A stretch of 34,939 bases of DNA from Hyphomicrobiales bacterium (GCA_027051195.1 JALUAB010000223.1:1-34939), one strand, 5' to 3'. Positions 20,180 to 29,888 are shown, counted from the first letter of the stretch. The notes: generated from the sequence alone by a model not told the origin. Numbers and translations are program-made.

Positions 20180-20325
20180 GGGCGATTACTGACGACCTTG
20201 GCGGCTCGTCCACGAGGGCGCACACGCCGCCGACAATTCCATTCGGTACAATTGTGCCAATCATTGGTTAGCGAATGATGAACGCCCGGTCCCGCCCGCG
20301 GCCCGCATGAAGGAAGGCGGACGAT

Positions 20326-22656
20326 TCACGCGCGCAGGATGTCCACGCCGTGTGCACGGGCGAAGCGCGCCGCCGGTTCGCGCAGGGAACAGGCGCCGCC
20401 CGCCTCCGCCAGCCAGCGGTGCAGTTCTCCACGCAACCGCCCCACGTCCAGCGACCGGATCATCGCCTTCACCGGACCGATGCCCGCCGGCGGCATGGAA
20501 AGCCGCGTGAACCCCAATCCTGCCAGCACCATCGCTTCCAGCGGATCACCCGCCATGTCGCCGCACACGGAAACGCGCACGCCCCCACGGCCGCCCGCCA
20601 CCGCCGCCACCTCGCGCAGCAGACGCACCATGGCCGGATGCAGCGGGTCATAGCGCCGTGCCGTGCGCGGGTTCGCACGATCGGCGGCGAACACGAACTG
20701 CATCAGGTCATTGGTGCCAATGGAGATGAAATCCGCTTCTCCCAGCAGCGTTGACAGCTGCCACAGCAGCGCCGGCACCTCCAGCATCACCCCCACCAGC
20801 ACACGTTCCGGCAGCGGCCGCCGCATGCGCGTGAACAGCCGCACCTGCTCCTCCAGCAGCGACCGCGCTGCCCTCAGCTCAGCCGTATCCGCCACCATCG
20901 GAAACATCACGTGCAGCGTCCGCCCTTCCGCCGCCGCCAGCAACGCCCGCAGTTGCAGTTTCAGCAGCCCCGGCCTGTCCAGCCCGATGCGGATGGCGCG
21001 CCAGCCCATGGCCGGGTTCGGTTCGCGCGCATTGGTCATGAACAACGGCACCTTGTCCGCGCCGATGTCCAGCGTGCGAAACAGCACCGGCTTCTCGCCC
21101 GCCGTTTCCAGCACCGAGCGGTAGAGCGCCTCCTGCTCACCGCGCCGTGGCAGGCGGCGGCGCATGAGAAAATCCATCTCCGTGCGGAACAGGCCGATGC
21201 CGTCCGCCCCCAGCGTGTGCAGATGCTCCAGGTCGGACGGCAGCCCGGCGTTGATGAGCAGATCGAACCGCACCCCGTCCCGCGACACCGCCGGTTCATC
21301 CTTCAACCGCGTGAAGCGCCGCCGCACATCCTCGCGCAGCGCCAGCCTGTTGCGGTATGAATCGAGCAGGTCGGCTTGCGGGCGGATGTGGACCTCGCCG
21401 GAACGTCCGTCGATGATGACGGCATCGCCGTTCTCCACGTAGTCGGTGGCGCCCTCCACCCCAGCCACCAGCGGCACGCCCAGTGCCCGCGCCACCAGCG
21501 TCACATGCGCCAGCCGCGCTCCTTCTTCCAGCACCAGCCCGGCCAGCCGCCGGTGATCGTATTCCAGCAGCTCCGCCGGCCCCATGGACCGGGCGAACAG
21601 GATGGCGTTTTCCGGCAGCGGCCTGTGTGCCGCTTGCGGCTCTGCCACGCCATCCTGACCACGCGCCAGAATGCGCAGCAGCCGCCAGGAAAGATCATCC
21701 AGATCGTGCAACCGCGCCCTCAGATATGGGTCGGGCTGGCGCAGCATGCGTGCGCGGTTGTCCGACTGCACGCGCGCCACCGCCGCATCCGCCGTCAGCC
21801 CCAGCCGGATGTAGTCCTCCATGCGGCGGATCCAGCCGGCGTCGGCGGCGAACATGCTCATGGTTTCCAGGATGGCATCATGCCCGGAGCCGGCGAGCCC
21901 CGGATGGCGGCGCAGGCGTTCCAGCTCCGCCCGCAGTCCGCCCAGCGCCTCGTGCAGCCGGTCGCGCTCCGCCTGCGGATCGCTGGCCTCGAAGCGGCGG
22001 ATGGGAATGCGCGATTCGTGCAGCACCGCCTCGCCGATGGCGATGCCCGGGTGCAACCCCTCGCCATGCAGATGATGGCTGCGCAGCCGTCCCGCTCCCA
22101 GCGCCTCGCGCAGGGCCAGCACTTCCGGCGAGGCCAGGAACTCCGCCAGCACCATGGCGATGATCTCCAGCGCCTCGCGTTCCTCTTCCGAGTAGCGCCG
22201 CGGCTGCCGGTTCTGCACCACCAGCACGCCGGAAACGGCGCCACCACGCAGGATGGGCACGCCGAGGAAGGACTGATAGATCTCCTCGCCCGTTTCCGGA
22301 AGATAGTGAAAGGCCGGGTGCTTCTGCGCCTGCGACAGGTTCAGAGGCTCCGCCGTGGCAGCGATGACGCCGACCAGCCCCTCGCCCACGGCAAGCCGCA
22401 CCCGGTGCACGGCCTGCGGGTTCAGCCCTTCCGTGGCGAACAGCTCCAGCGTGTCCTCGTCCACCAGCACGTAGAGCGAGCACACCTCCGCCACCATGTT
22501 GGCGGCGATGAGCTGCACGATGCGGTCTAGTTTCTGCTGGGCCGGTTCCTGCTCCGCCATGACCGCGCGCAACCTGCGGAGCAGGACGCGCGGGCCCGGG
22601 GCGGCGAAAGTCATGAGCCGGCGTCCTGCCTTTTGCGGGGTTTTCGCCATGCGCAT
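20326..22656 (-). CDS. ptsP: Phosphoenolpyruvate-protein phosphotransferase PtsP (EI-Ntr, GAF domain)
   Basis: N-terminal GAF (MVAEVCSLYVLVDEDTLELFATEGLNPQAVH); LVLEEGARLAHVTLVARALGVPLVAGV; GLFRTEMDFLMRRRLPRRGEQEALYR; FRTLDIGADK; SIGTNDLMQFVFAADR. Confidence 0.96.
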   Translation of the reverse strand: MRMAKTPQKAGRRLMTFAAPGPRVLLRRLRAVMAEQEPAQQKLDRIVQLIAANMVAEVCSLYVLVDEDTLELFATEGLNPQAVHRVRLAVGEGLVGVIAATAEPLNLSQAQKHPAFHYLPETGEEIYQSFLGVPILRGGAVSGVLVVQNRQPRRYSEEEREALEIIAMVLAEFLASPEVLALREALGAGRLRSHHLHGEGLHPGIAIGEAVLHESRIPIRRFEASDPQAERDRLHEALGGLRAELERLRRHPGLAGSGHDAILETMSMFAADAGWIRRMEDYIRLGLTADAAVARVQSDNRARMLRQPDPYLRARLHDLDDLSWRLLRILARGQDGVAEPQAAHRPLPENAILFARSMGPAELLEYDHRRLAGLVLEEGARLAHVTLVARALGVPLVAGVEGATDYVENGDAVIIDGRSGEVHIRPQADLLDSYRNRLALREDVRRRFTRLKDEPAVSRDGVRFDLLINAGLPSDLEHLHTLGADGIGLFRTEMDFLMRRRLPRRGEQEALYRSVLETAGEKPVLFRTLDIGADKVPLFMTNAREPNPAMGWRAIRIGLDRPGLLKLQLRALLAAAEGRTLHVMFPMVADTAELRAARSLLEEQVRLFTRMRRPLPERVLVGVMLEVPALLWQLSTLLGEADFISIGTNDLMQFVFAADRANPRTARRYDPLHPAMVRLLREVAAVAGGRGGVRVSVCGDMAGDPLEAMVLAGLGFTRLSMPPAGIGPVKAMIRSLDVGRLRGELHRWLAEAGGACSLREPAARFARAHGVDILRA

Positions 22657-22762
22657 ACGGCCACGCCCGCGCCGCGGACGGCGGCGATGGGGCGCGTATG
22701 TGCGGCATGGCGGAGCATGGGTTTCCCTCTTTCTCCCTGCCTGTGATACCTAGCGCAGGCGA

Positions 22763-24013
22763 TCACGCCGCGTCCAGCCCATAGGCCGAATGCAGCGCGC
22801 GGATGGCCAGTTCCAGCCAGGCCTCGTCGATGAGCACCGAAACCTTGATCTCGGAAGTGGTGATGGCCTCGATGTTCACGCCCTTCTCCGAAAGCGTGCG
22901 GAACATTTTCGCCGCCACGCCGGCATGCGAGCGCATGCCGATGCCGACGATGGACACCTTGGCCACGTTGTCCGCCGTGTCCAGACCTTCGAAGCCGATG
23001 TTGATCTTCTCGCGTTCGAGCACTTCCACCGCCCGGCGCAGCTCCTTGCGCGGCACGGTGAAGGTGATGTTGGCGAACCCGTCGGTGGAAACGTTCTGCA
23101 CGATCATGTCCACGGAGATGCCGGCCTCCGCCAGCGGCCCGAAGATGGACGCCGCGATGCCGGGCTTGTCCTTCACCCGGCGCACGGCCACCTGCGCCTC
23201 GTCGCGCGAATAGGCAATGCCGGTAACGACCTGCTCTTCCATGACCTCGTCCTCGTCGCAAACCAGGGTACCCGGGCCTCTGCCGTCCTCCATCACCTGC
23301 AGCGGCGAGTCCGGGGCGTCGAAACTGGAGCGCACGCGCAAGGGAACCTTGTGCACCATCGCCAGCTCCACCGAGCGCGTCTGCAACACCTTCGCGCCAA
23401 GGGAGGCGAGCTCCAGCATTTCCTCGTAACTGATGCGCTCTATGCGCCGCGCCTTGCTCACGATGCGCGGATCGGTGGTGTAAACACCGTCCACATCCGT
23501 GTAGATGTCACACCGGGCGTTCAGCGCCGCCGCCACCGCCACCGCGGAAGTATCCGATCCGCCGCGCCCCAGCGTGGTGATGCGCCCTTCCGGCGAAATG
23601 CCCTGAAAACCGGCGATGACGTTCACCCGCCCCTCGTCCCAGGACTTCAGCAGGTTCTCCGGCGGAATGGCGGAAATGCGCGCCGCCGCGTGCATGCCGG
23701 TGGTCCGTATCGGCACCTGCCAGCCGCACCAGGAGCGCGCGGGCACACCCATTTCCTGCAGCACGATGGCCAGCAGGCCGGAGGTCACCTGCTCGCCGGA
23801 AGACACCACCATGTCATATTCGGCACGGTCGTAGTCCGGGCTGGCGTCTTCCACATAGCCCACCAGCTCGTCCGTCTTGCCCGCCATGGCGGAAACCACC
23901 ACGGCCACCTGATGCCCCGCCTCCACCTCGCGCTTCACGTGCCGCGCCACGTTGCGGATGCGGTCCAGGTCGGCCACCGAAGTGCCGCCGAATTTCATCA
24001 CCAGCCGGCCCAT
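22763..24013 (-). CDS. lysC: Aspartate kinase
   Basis: MGRLVMKFGGTSVADLDRIRNVARHVKRE...TTLGRGGSDTSAVAVAAALNA...YTDVDGVYTTDPRIV; tandem ACT domains at the C-terminus. Confidence 0.97.
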   Translation of the reverse strand: MGRLVMKFGGTSVADLDRIRNVARHVKREVEAGHQVAVVVSAMAGKTDELVGYVEDASPDYDRAEYDMVVSSGEQVTSGLLAIVLQEMGVPARSWCGWQVPIRTTGMHAAARISAIPPENLLKSWDEGRVNVIAGFQGISPEGRITTLGRGGSDTSAVAVAAALNARCDIYTDVDGVYTTDPRIVSKARRIERISYEEMLELASLGAKVLQTRSVELAMVHKVPLRVRSSFDAPDSPLQVMEDGRGPGTLVCDEDEVMEEQVVTGIAYSRDEAQVAVRRVKDKPGIAASIFGPLAEAGISVDMIVQNVSTDGFANITFTVPRKELRRAVEVLEREKINIGFEGLDTADNVAKVSIVGIGMRSHAGVAAKMFRTLSEKGVNIEAITTSEIKVSVLIDEAWLELAIRALHSAYGLDAA

Positions 24014-24179
24014 GTTCTGCCCGTGCCTCTGCCGGAATTGCTCACGCGCAAGAAAAAAGACGGCCCCTCTTAGCCCCTCTCCCGCGCGCGGGCAAGGCCT
24101 GCCTTATTCACGCCACGCCCGGGATGGATTGAACGGATGACGGGATTCGGATAAGGCTGCGCTCATCCGCGGCCAAAAC

Positions 24180-25760
24180 ATGGAACATTCGCCCATGCGC
24201 GCATTGCATTCCGCCCTGCGCCGCGCTGTGCTGGCGCTGGTGACGATTTTCGCGCTGACGCCGGCTGCGTCCTGGGCGCAGCCCTCGGTGCAATCCTCCG
24301 TGACCACCACGCCGGAGTCCGCCGCCACCCAGCGCCAGATTCCCATGCCGGCGCTGGTCTTCGACCTCGACACCGGCCGCGTGCTGCTGGCGCACGACGC
24401 CGGGCGACGCTGGTATCCGGCCTCGCTCACCAAGCTGATGACCGCCTGGCTCGTCATGGATGCCGTGGATCGCGGGCTGCTTTCCTTCGATGCGGAGGCC
24501 ACCATCTCGAAACAGGCGGTGATGCGCATCAAGCGCGGCGCCGCCGTCTATGGCGCGAAACCGGGGCAGAAGATGCGCATCGGCGACATGCTGGCCTTTC
24601 TCATGGTGCGTTCGGACGCCGACATGGCCAACGCGCTGGCCGAAGCCGTGGCCGGCAGCCAGGAGGCTTTCGTGGAGCGCATGAACCGCACCGCCGCCCG
24701 CCTGGGCATGACCGGTACCAGCTTCGCCAACCCGCACGGCATGCACAGCCCGGATCAATTCACCACCGCCCGCGACATGGCGGTGCTGGCGCGCTCCATC
24801 TACGCCCGCTTCCTGAAAAAGCATCCGCGCTGGTGGCGCTTCTTTGCCACCCGGCGCATAGCCAAGACGGTGGTGAAGAAGAACGGCAAAACGAAGACCT
24901 ATCACCTGAAGAACCGCAACCACCTGCTGTTCATGATGCCGGAGGCCGACGGCATGAAGACGGGCTTCCTCTGCACCTCCGGCTTCAACCTGCTGGCCAC
25001 CGCCCGGCGCGATGGCGCGCGGCTGGCGGCGGTGGTGTTCGGCCGCCGTTCCGCCTACAACCGCGCCAGCGTCGCCCGCATCCTGCTGGAGGAGGGCTTC
25101 CGCCGCAAGCGCGCCGGCGAAGGCCTGCGCCTGCGCGTCGTGCAACTGCGCAACGGGCTGGACTCGGCCGTCAACATGCGCCCGCACGTGTGCAACAAAC
25201 GCGTCATTCCGGAAGTCTGGGACAGGCTGAACACGCTCGCCGGCTGGGGCGTGCTGCTGGGGCCGTTCAAGACTTCGTTGCGCGCGCTGGGCGTGGCGGA
25301 AGCGGAACTGCTGGCCGCTGACATGGCCGATACCGGCAGGCCCTATGGCACGCTGGTCATTCCGGCGAAGGAAGCCGCGCAGGTGGGCCTGCCCCGCATC
25401 TGGCAGGTGGGGGCGGATGCGCGGGGCCGTCCGCGCAAGCCGCGCCGCCGCTACGGCTACGGTGCGCTGATCTGGCGGCTGACGGAACCTGAGGCGCTCA
25501 CCATCTGCAGTCGGGCCAGCGCCCACGAGGTGGGCTGCGCGGTGATGTCTCAGACGGCGCTGAACCGGCTGGCGGCGGAGCTGCGTGCCATCAGGGAGAA
25601 GCGCGGAAACGCGAAACGCAAGGCCGTCAAGCGCCGCGCGAAGATGCGCCCCACCACCCGCGAGGAACGGCTGCGCCGCCTGCGCAAGCTGGCCCAGGCG
25701 CAGAAAACCGCGCGCGAGAAGCGCCGGCGCCTGCACAAGCGCACGGAAACGGCGAAGTAA
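24180..25760 (+). CDS. D-alanyl-D-alanine carboxypeptidase-family protein with SPOR-like region and basic C-terminal tail
   Basis: Signal peptide; SLTK (S82xxK85) active-site motif; FANPHGMH; DGMKTGFLCTSGFNLLATA (KTG). SPOR-like WGVLLGPFKTSLRALGVAEAEL is inferred. Confidence 0.88.
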   Translation: MEHSPMRALHSALRRAVLALVTIFALTPAASWAQPSVQSSVTTTPESAATQRQIPMPALVFDLDTGRVLLAHDAGRRWYPASLTKLMTAWLVMDAVDRGLLSFDAEATISKQAVMRIKRGAAVYGAKPGQKMRIGDMLAFLMVRSDADMANALAEAVAGSQEAFVERMNRTAARLGMTGTSFANPHGMHSPDQFTTARDMAVLARSIYARFLKKHPRWWRFFATRRIAKTVVKKNGKTKTYHLKNRNHLLFMMPEADGMKTGFLCTSGFNLLATARRDGARLAAVVFGRRSAYNRASVARILLEEGFRRKRAGEGLRLRVVQLRNGLDSAVNMRPHVCNKRVIPEVWDRLNTLAGWGVLLGPFKTSLRALGVAEAELLAADMADTGRPYGTLVIPAKEAAQVGLPRIWQVGADARGRPRKPRRRYGYGALIWRLTEPEALTICSRASAHEVGCAVMSQTALNRLAAELRAIREKRGNAKRKAVKRRAKMRPTTREERLRRLRKLAQAQKTAREKRRRLHKRTETAK

Positions 25761-25779
25761 CGTTGCCGGCCACGGTCTT

Positions 25780-26526
25780 TCATCCGGCGTTTCCCAGATA
25801 GGCCGCCAGCTCCGGAAGGCGCTCGGCCGTTTCATCCAGCTTCCGCATGTCCGCCTGCGCCAGTATGCGTCCGGCGTGCACGAAGGCGAATGCATGCGCC
25901 AGCACCCGCACGTCTTCCAGCTGATGGCTCACAAGCAGCATCGTGCAGCCGAGTTTCCGCTGGATGTCTGCCACCAGCGCCAGCATCTCCCGCTTCAACG
26001 CCGGGCCGAGCGCCGCGAACGGCTCGTCCAGCAGCATCACCGGCCGCCGCCGCAGCAGGGCGCGGGCCAGCGCCACCCGCTGCCGTTCGCCGCCGGAGAG
26101 CGTGCCGGCGATGCGTGATTCGAAATCACCAAGCCCCACCTGCTCCAGCGCCCGGAAAACCTGTTCCCGCTCCCGCGTCGAAAAACGCCCGGCGGGATTG
26201 ATGCCCAGGCCCACGTTGGTGGCCACGTCCAGATGCGGAAACAGGTTGTTTTCCTGAAAGATCATGGTCAGCGGCCGCTCCGCCGGCGGCGTGCAGGTCA
26301 TGTCGTCATCGCCGAAGAGAATACGCCCCGAGTGTGGCGGCAGGAACCCTGCCAGCAGTTGCAGCAGCGTCGTCTTGCCGGCACCGGAAGGGCCGATGAG
26401 CGCGGTAATGCGCCCGGCCTCGAATGTGGCGTCGTAATACACCTCCCAACCATCGCCGTTCACGTGATGAAACGCCACCCGCTCCATACACACCGGCAAA
26501 CCGCCCCGTTTCTTCACCTCACCCAT
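25780..26526 (-). CDS. thiQ: ABC transporter ATP-binding protein, ThiQ-like
   Basis: GPSGAGKTTLLQLLAGF Walker A; MIFQENNLFPHLDVATNVGLGINP; LSGGERQRVALARAL; MLLDEPFAALGP. Start overlaps the permease stop. Confidence 0.8.
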   Translation of the reverse strand: MGEVKKRGGLPVCMERVAFHHVNGDGWEVYYDATFEAGRITALIGPSGAGKTTLLQLLAGFLPPHSGRILFGDDDMTCTPPAERPLTMIFQENNLFPHLDVATNVGLGINPAGRFSTREREQVFRALEQVGLGDFESRIAGTLSGGERQRVALARALLRRRPVMLLDEPFAALGPALKREMLALVADIQRKLGCTMLLVSHQLEDVRVLAHAFAFVHAGRILAQADMRKLDETAERLPELAAYLGNAG

Positions 26527-28171
26527 ACCGTGCGTTCTCCCGGCCCAGCCATTCGGCGACGGCGAACAACGCCACGATGAGCACCAGCAGGAAGAACGCC
26601 AGCCCCGCCGCCTCGTCCGTGCGATAGCTGCCCAGCTTCACGTAGAGCAGATACGGCAACGTGCGGAAGTCCTCCGCCCCGAACAGGGCGATGGCCCCAA
26701 GATCCCCCAGCGACAGGGCCAGCGCCAGCACCGCCGCCAACAGGAGCGGCCGCCACAGCAGCCGCCCTTCCACCAGCCGCCAGCGCGCCAGCCCGGCGAT
26801 GCCCAGCGCCGCGCACAGCCGCCCGTGCCGCAGCTGCGCCTCCGCCGCCGGCGAAACGAGGATCCGCCACACGAACGGCAGACTCATCATCGCGTTGAGC
26901 ATGGCCACCACCAAAGGCGCACCCGGAGCCACCGCGTCCAGCCGGTGCAGCAACACGAACCAGCCCGCCGCCAGCATCACCGGCGGCAACACCAGCGCCA
27001 TGGTGGCCGGCAACTCCAGCCGCTGCGCCCAGCCATGCCGCCATTCCCCGCGCGGCCCGCGCAATGCCGCCACCAGCGCCAGCGTCATGCCCATGGCCAG
27101 CACCATGGCCAACATCCCGATGCGCAGCGAGGTCATGGCCGCACGCCACACCTCCTCTTCCAACAACATCGCCCACGGTCGCGCGGCCAGCCCCTGCGCC
27201 ACCACCCCGGCCACCGGCAGCGCCACGAACGCCGCCGCCAGCGCGATGAGCGTGGCATCCAGCATGCGCGCACCGGACAGATGCTCGTGAGGATGCGGCA
27301 CCACGCCCGCCAGTGCCCCGGCTGTCACCGGCGGCATCCTGGCAAACCGCCGCAAGGACCATTGTAGCGCTACCAGCAGCGCCAATTGCAACCCTGCCAG
27401 CGCCATCGCCCGCGGCGGGTCGAAATCGAAGCGAAGCGCCTGAAATACAGCCACTTCCAGCGTCGCCCGCGCCGGCGAACCGCCCAACACCAGCACCACC
27501 GTGAAGCTGGTGGCGCACAACAGGAACACCAGCAGCGCCACACCGGGCAGCAACGCCCGCAAGGCCGGCCACTCGAGGAATCGCCACGCCGCGCCGGGCG
27601 GCATGCCGAGCTGCGCCGCCTGCCGCCAGTATTCCGCCGGCAGCCGCTCAAGCGCCGCCGCGAACAGGCGTGTCGCCAGGGGCAGATTGAAGAACACGTG
27701 CGCGATCAGAATGCCCCCCAGGCCATAGACGTTGAGCCGCCAGTCGAAGCCCGCCGCTTCCGCCAGCCGCGCCAGCCAGCCGTTGCCTCCCCACGCCGCC
27801 AGCACGCCGAACACCACCACGATCTGCGGCAGTGCCAGCGGCAGGGCGAACAACAGCATCAGCCAGCGCCGCCCGGCAAATGCGCCGCGACGCACGATGG
27901 CGCGCGCCAGCGCCAACGCCGGCACCACGGAAAGCAATGTGGAAAGCGCCGCCTGCCACAGCGTGAAGACGATGACCTGGCGGATGTAGGCATCCGCCAG
28001 CGGATTGCCCGGCCTTTCGCCCCACTGCAATCCGGCGATGACGAGACCGCCCAGCGCCAACAGCGGGAAGCCGCCCGCCAGCACCAGTGCGAGCGCCATG
28101 GAAAAGGGCGGGCGGCCCCTTTCCCGGCAGGGTGTCATGGCGGAAACGGAAAGACCGGACATCCCCGCCAT
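26519..28171 (-). CDS. thiP: ABC transporter permease (two fused permease halves), ThiP-like
   Basis: 550 aa, many TM segments; GGILIAHVFFNLPLATRLFAAALERLPAEYWRQAAQLGMPPGAAWRFLEWPALR; FVWRILVSPAAEAQLRHGRLCAALGIAGLARWRLVEGRLLWRP. Confidence 0.82.
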   Translation of the reverse strand: MAGMSGLSVSAMTPCRERGRPPFSMALALVLAGGFPLLALGGLVIAGLQWGERPGNPLADAYIRQVIVFTLWQAALSTLLSVVPALALARAIVRRGAFAGRRWLMLLFALPLALPQIVVVFGVLAAWGGNGWLARLAEAAGFDWRLNVYGLGGILIAHVFFNLPLATRLFAAALERLPAEYWRQAAQLGMPPGAAWRFLEWPALRALLPGVALLVFLLCATSFTVVLVLGGSPARATLEVAVFQALRFDFDPPRAMALAGLQLALLVALQWSLRRFARMPPVTAGALAGVVPHPHEHLSGARMLDATLIALAAAFVALPVAGVVAQGLAARPWAMLLEEEVWRAAMTSLRIGMLAMVLAMGMTLALVAALRGPRGEWRHGWAQRLELPATMALVLPPVMLAAGWFVLLHRLDAVAPGAPLVVAMLNAMMSLPFVWRILVSPAAEAQLRHGRLCAALGIAGLARWRLVEGRLLWRPLLLAAVLALALSLGDLGAIALFGAEDFRTLPYLLYVKLGSYRTDEAAGLAFFLLVLIVALFAVAEWLGRENARYG

Positions 28172-28177
28172 GCCGGA

Positions 28178-29026
28178 TCAGGGCTGATCGCCACGCCATG
28201 ACGGCGCGGGCTTGGCTCCGCCGCGTCGCTCCGGCAGGTATTCCACCGAAGGCGACATGCGGGTGGGCTGCGGATACAGCGTCATGAGCTCCAGAACCTG
28301 CTGCGGCATGGCGGTGTTCACCGGCAACCCCAGCTCCCGCGCCTCGTCGGGCAGGATCGGGTAATCGTGCGTCCAGCGCCCCTCGGAGAGGGTTCTCGCC
28401 AGCTCCTTCGCCTTCTTCTCTCCCATGTGGCCGGAAAGCAGGTATTCCGCCGTCCGCTGTACCTGCGCAATGGCCTTCTTCGACACGTCGGCGAGGATCA
28501 GCGTTTCGTCGTTGATGTCCTTGGCCTGCTTCTTCTCCAGCACCTTCAGGATGGAGGCCGCCGGCTGCTGCCCCAGCTGCGGGTCGATGGGCCCCAGCAC
28601 CGCGTGCTTGCTCATGCAGATCTCGTCCGCCGCCAGCGCGATCAGCGTGCCGCCGCTCATGGCGTAATGCGGCACGAATACGGTGGTCTTCGCCGGATGC
28701 TCCTTCAGCGCCCGGGCGATCTGCGTAGCCGCCAGCACCAGCCCGCCCGGCGTGTGCAAAATCACGTCCAGCGGAACGTTGTCGTCCGTCATCTGGATGG
28801 CGCGGATGACCTCTTCGGAATCCTCGATGTTGATGAAACGCATCAACGGAAAGCCCAGCAGGCTCATGGTTTCCTGCCGGTGCACCAGCAGGATCACCCG
28901 CGAACCGCGCGCCTTCTCTATCTCGGAGATCTTGCGCTGGCGCATGGCGTCCAGCATCTTGCGCTGGATCACCGGCTGCAGCATGGACAGGATGAAGAAC
29001 AGCCAGAAGATGTCCATCACGTTCAT
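28178..29026 (-). CDS. SDH-family Clp-fold serine proteinase (membrane-anchored)
   Basis: N-terminal TM MNVMDIFWLFFILSMLQPVIQRKML; LDVILHTPGGLVLAATQIARALKEHPAKTTVFVPHYAMSGGTLIALAADEICMSKHAVLGPIDPQLGQ. Confidence 0.88.
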   Translation of the reverse strand: MNVMDIFWLFFILSMLQPVIQRKMLDAMRQRKISEIEKARGSRVILLVHRQETMSLLGFPLMRFINIEDSEEVIRAIQMTDDNVPLDVILHTPGGLVLAATQIARALKEHPAKTTVFVPHYAMSGGTLIALAADEICMSKHAVLGPIDPQLGQQPAASILKVLEKKQAKDINDETLILADVSKKAIAQVQRTAEYLLSGHMGEKKAKELARTLSEGRWTHDYPILPDEARELGLPVNTAMPQQVLELMTLYPQPTRMSPSVEYLPERRGGAKPAPSWRGDQP

Positions 29027-29087
29027 GCCGGCGTCTCCTTCCTTGTGCGCGTGCCGATGAAGAGCATGAAGCCTGCCTCCTCCCGCG

Positions 29088-29852
29088 TCAACCGACACGA
29101 TGGTTTCGCCGTCCGTCCGGACAGCAGCCGAATTTGCCCTCGTCCGGTTGCAATGGCCGATGGCGCGGACGCCTGAGCCAGTGCGTGGCGATCAGCCAGC
29201 CGAAGATGAAACCGCCGATGTGCGCCCACCAGGCCACGCCACCCACGTTCGGTGGCAGAAACAGCGCCGTGATTCCGGAAGCAAGCTGCGTCACCAGCCA
29301 GATGGTGGCGAAGGCGAGCGCATGCAGTTCGAAGAAGAACGGAAAGAAGAAAACCGGAATCATGATGATGATTCGCGAATGCGGAAACAGCCGGATATAG
29401 GCGCCGGAAACGCCGGCGATGGCCCCGGAGGCACCAATGGCCGGCAGCACCGAATCGGCGTTCATGATGGCATGCGCGAACGAGGCGCCAAGCCCGCAGG
29501 CCAGGTAGAACAGGGCGTAGTTCACCGCTCCCAGGCGGTCTTCCACCGCCGGGCCGAAGATGTAGAGCGTCCACATGTTGAACAGCAGGTGGGCGAACCC
29601 GCCATGCAGGAACGTGTTGGTGATGAAGGGCAGGATGTCCTGATCCAGCCCGTGCGCCTGCGCCCAACCGGGCACGAAATAACGCGCCGGCACCAGCCCC
29701 CATTCCGTCAGGAAAGCGCGCAGCGCCGCTTCCCCGCCGCTCTTGGCGATGGGCACCTGAACGAAGAAGAAGATGAAGACGTTGAGCGCGATGATGGCCC
29801 ACGTGACGAACGGCGGATGCCGCAACGCGACGGTGGTGGATATGGGCAGCAT
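29088..29852 (-). CDS. Rhomboid family intramembrane serine protease
   Basis: ITNTFLHGGFAHLLFNMWTLYIFGPAVEDRLG; catalytic GASGAIAGVSGAY; WWAHIGGFIFGW. Confidence 0.94.
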   Translation of the reverse strand: MLPISTTVALRHPPFVTWAIIALNVFIFFFVQVPIAKSGGEAALRAFLTEWGLVPARYFVPGWAQAHGLDQDILPFITNTFLHGGFAHLLFNMWTLYIFGPAVEDRLGAVNYALFYLACGLGASFAHAIMNADSVLPAIGASGAIAGVSGAYIRLFPHSRIIIMIPVFFFPFFFELHALAFATIWLVTQLASGITALFLPPNVGGVAWWAHIGGFIFGWLIATHWLRRPRHRPLQPDEGKFGCCPDGRRNHRVG

Positions 29853-29872
29853 GGCGGCTCCCCTGCCGCTGT

Positions 29873-29888
29873 GGAAAACATGTTTTCC
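29873..29888. promoter_or_regulatory. 16-bp perfect palindrome upstream of rhomboid gene
   Basis: GGAAAACATGTTTTCC, 20 bp upstream of the rhomboid start. Confidence 0.5.

Noticed and set aside
24108-25895. 595-aa minus-strand ORF
   Set aside because: Antisense to the DD-peptidase; composition typical of a reverse-frame artefact.
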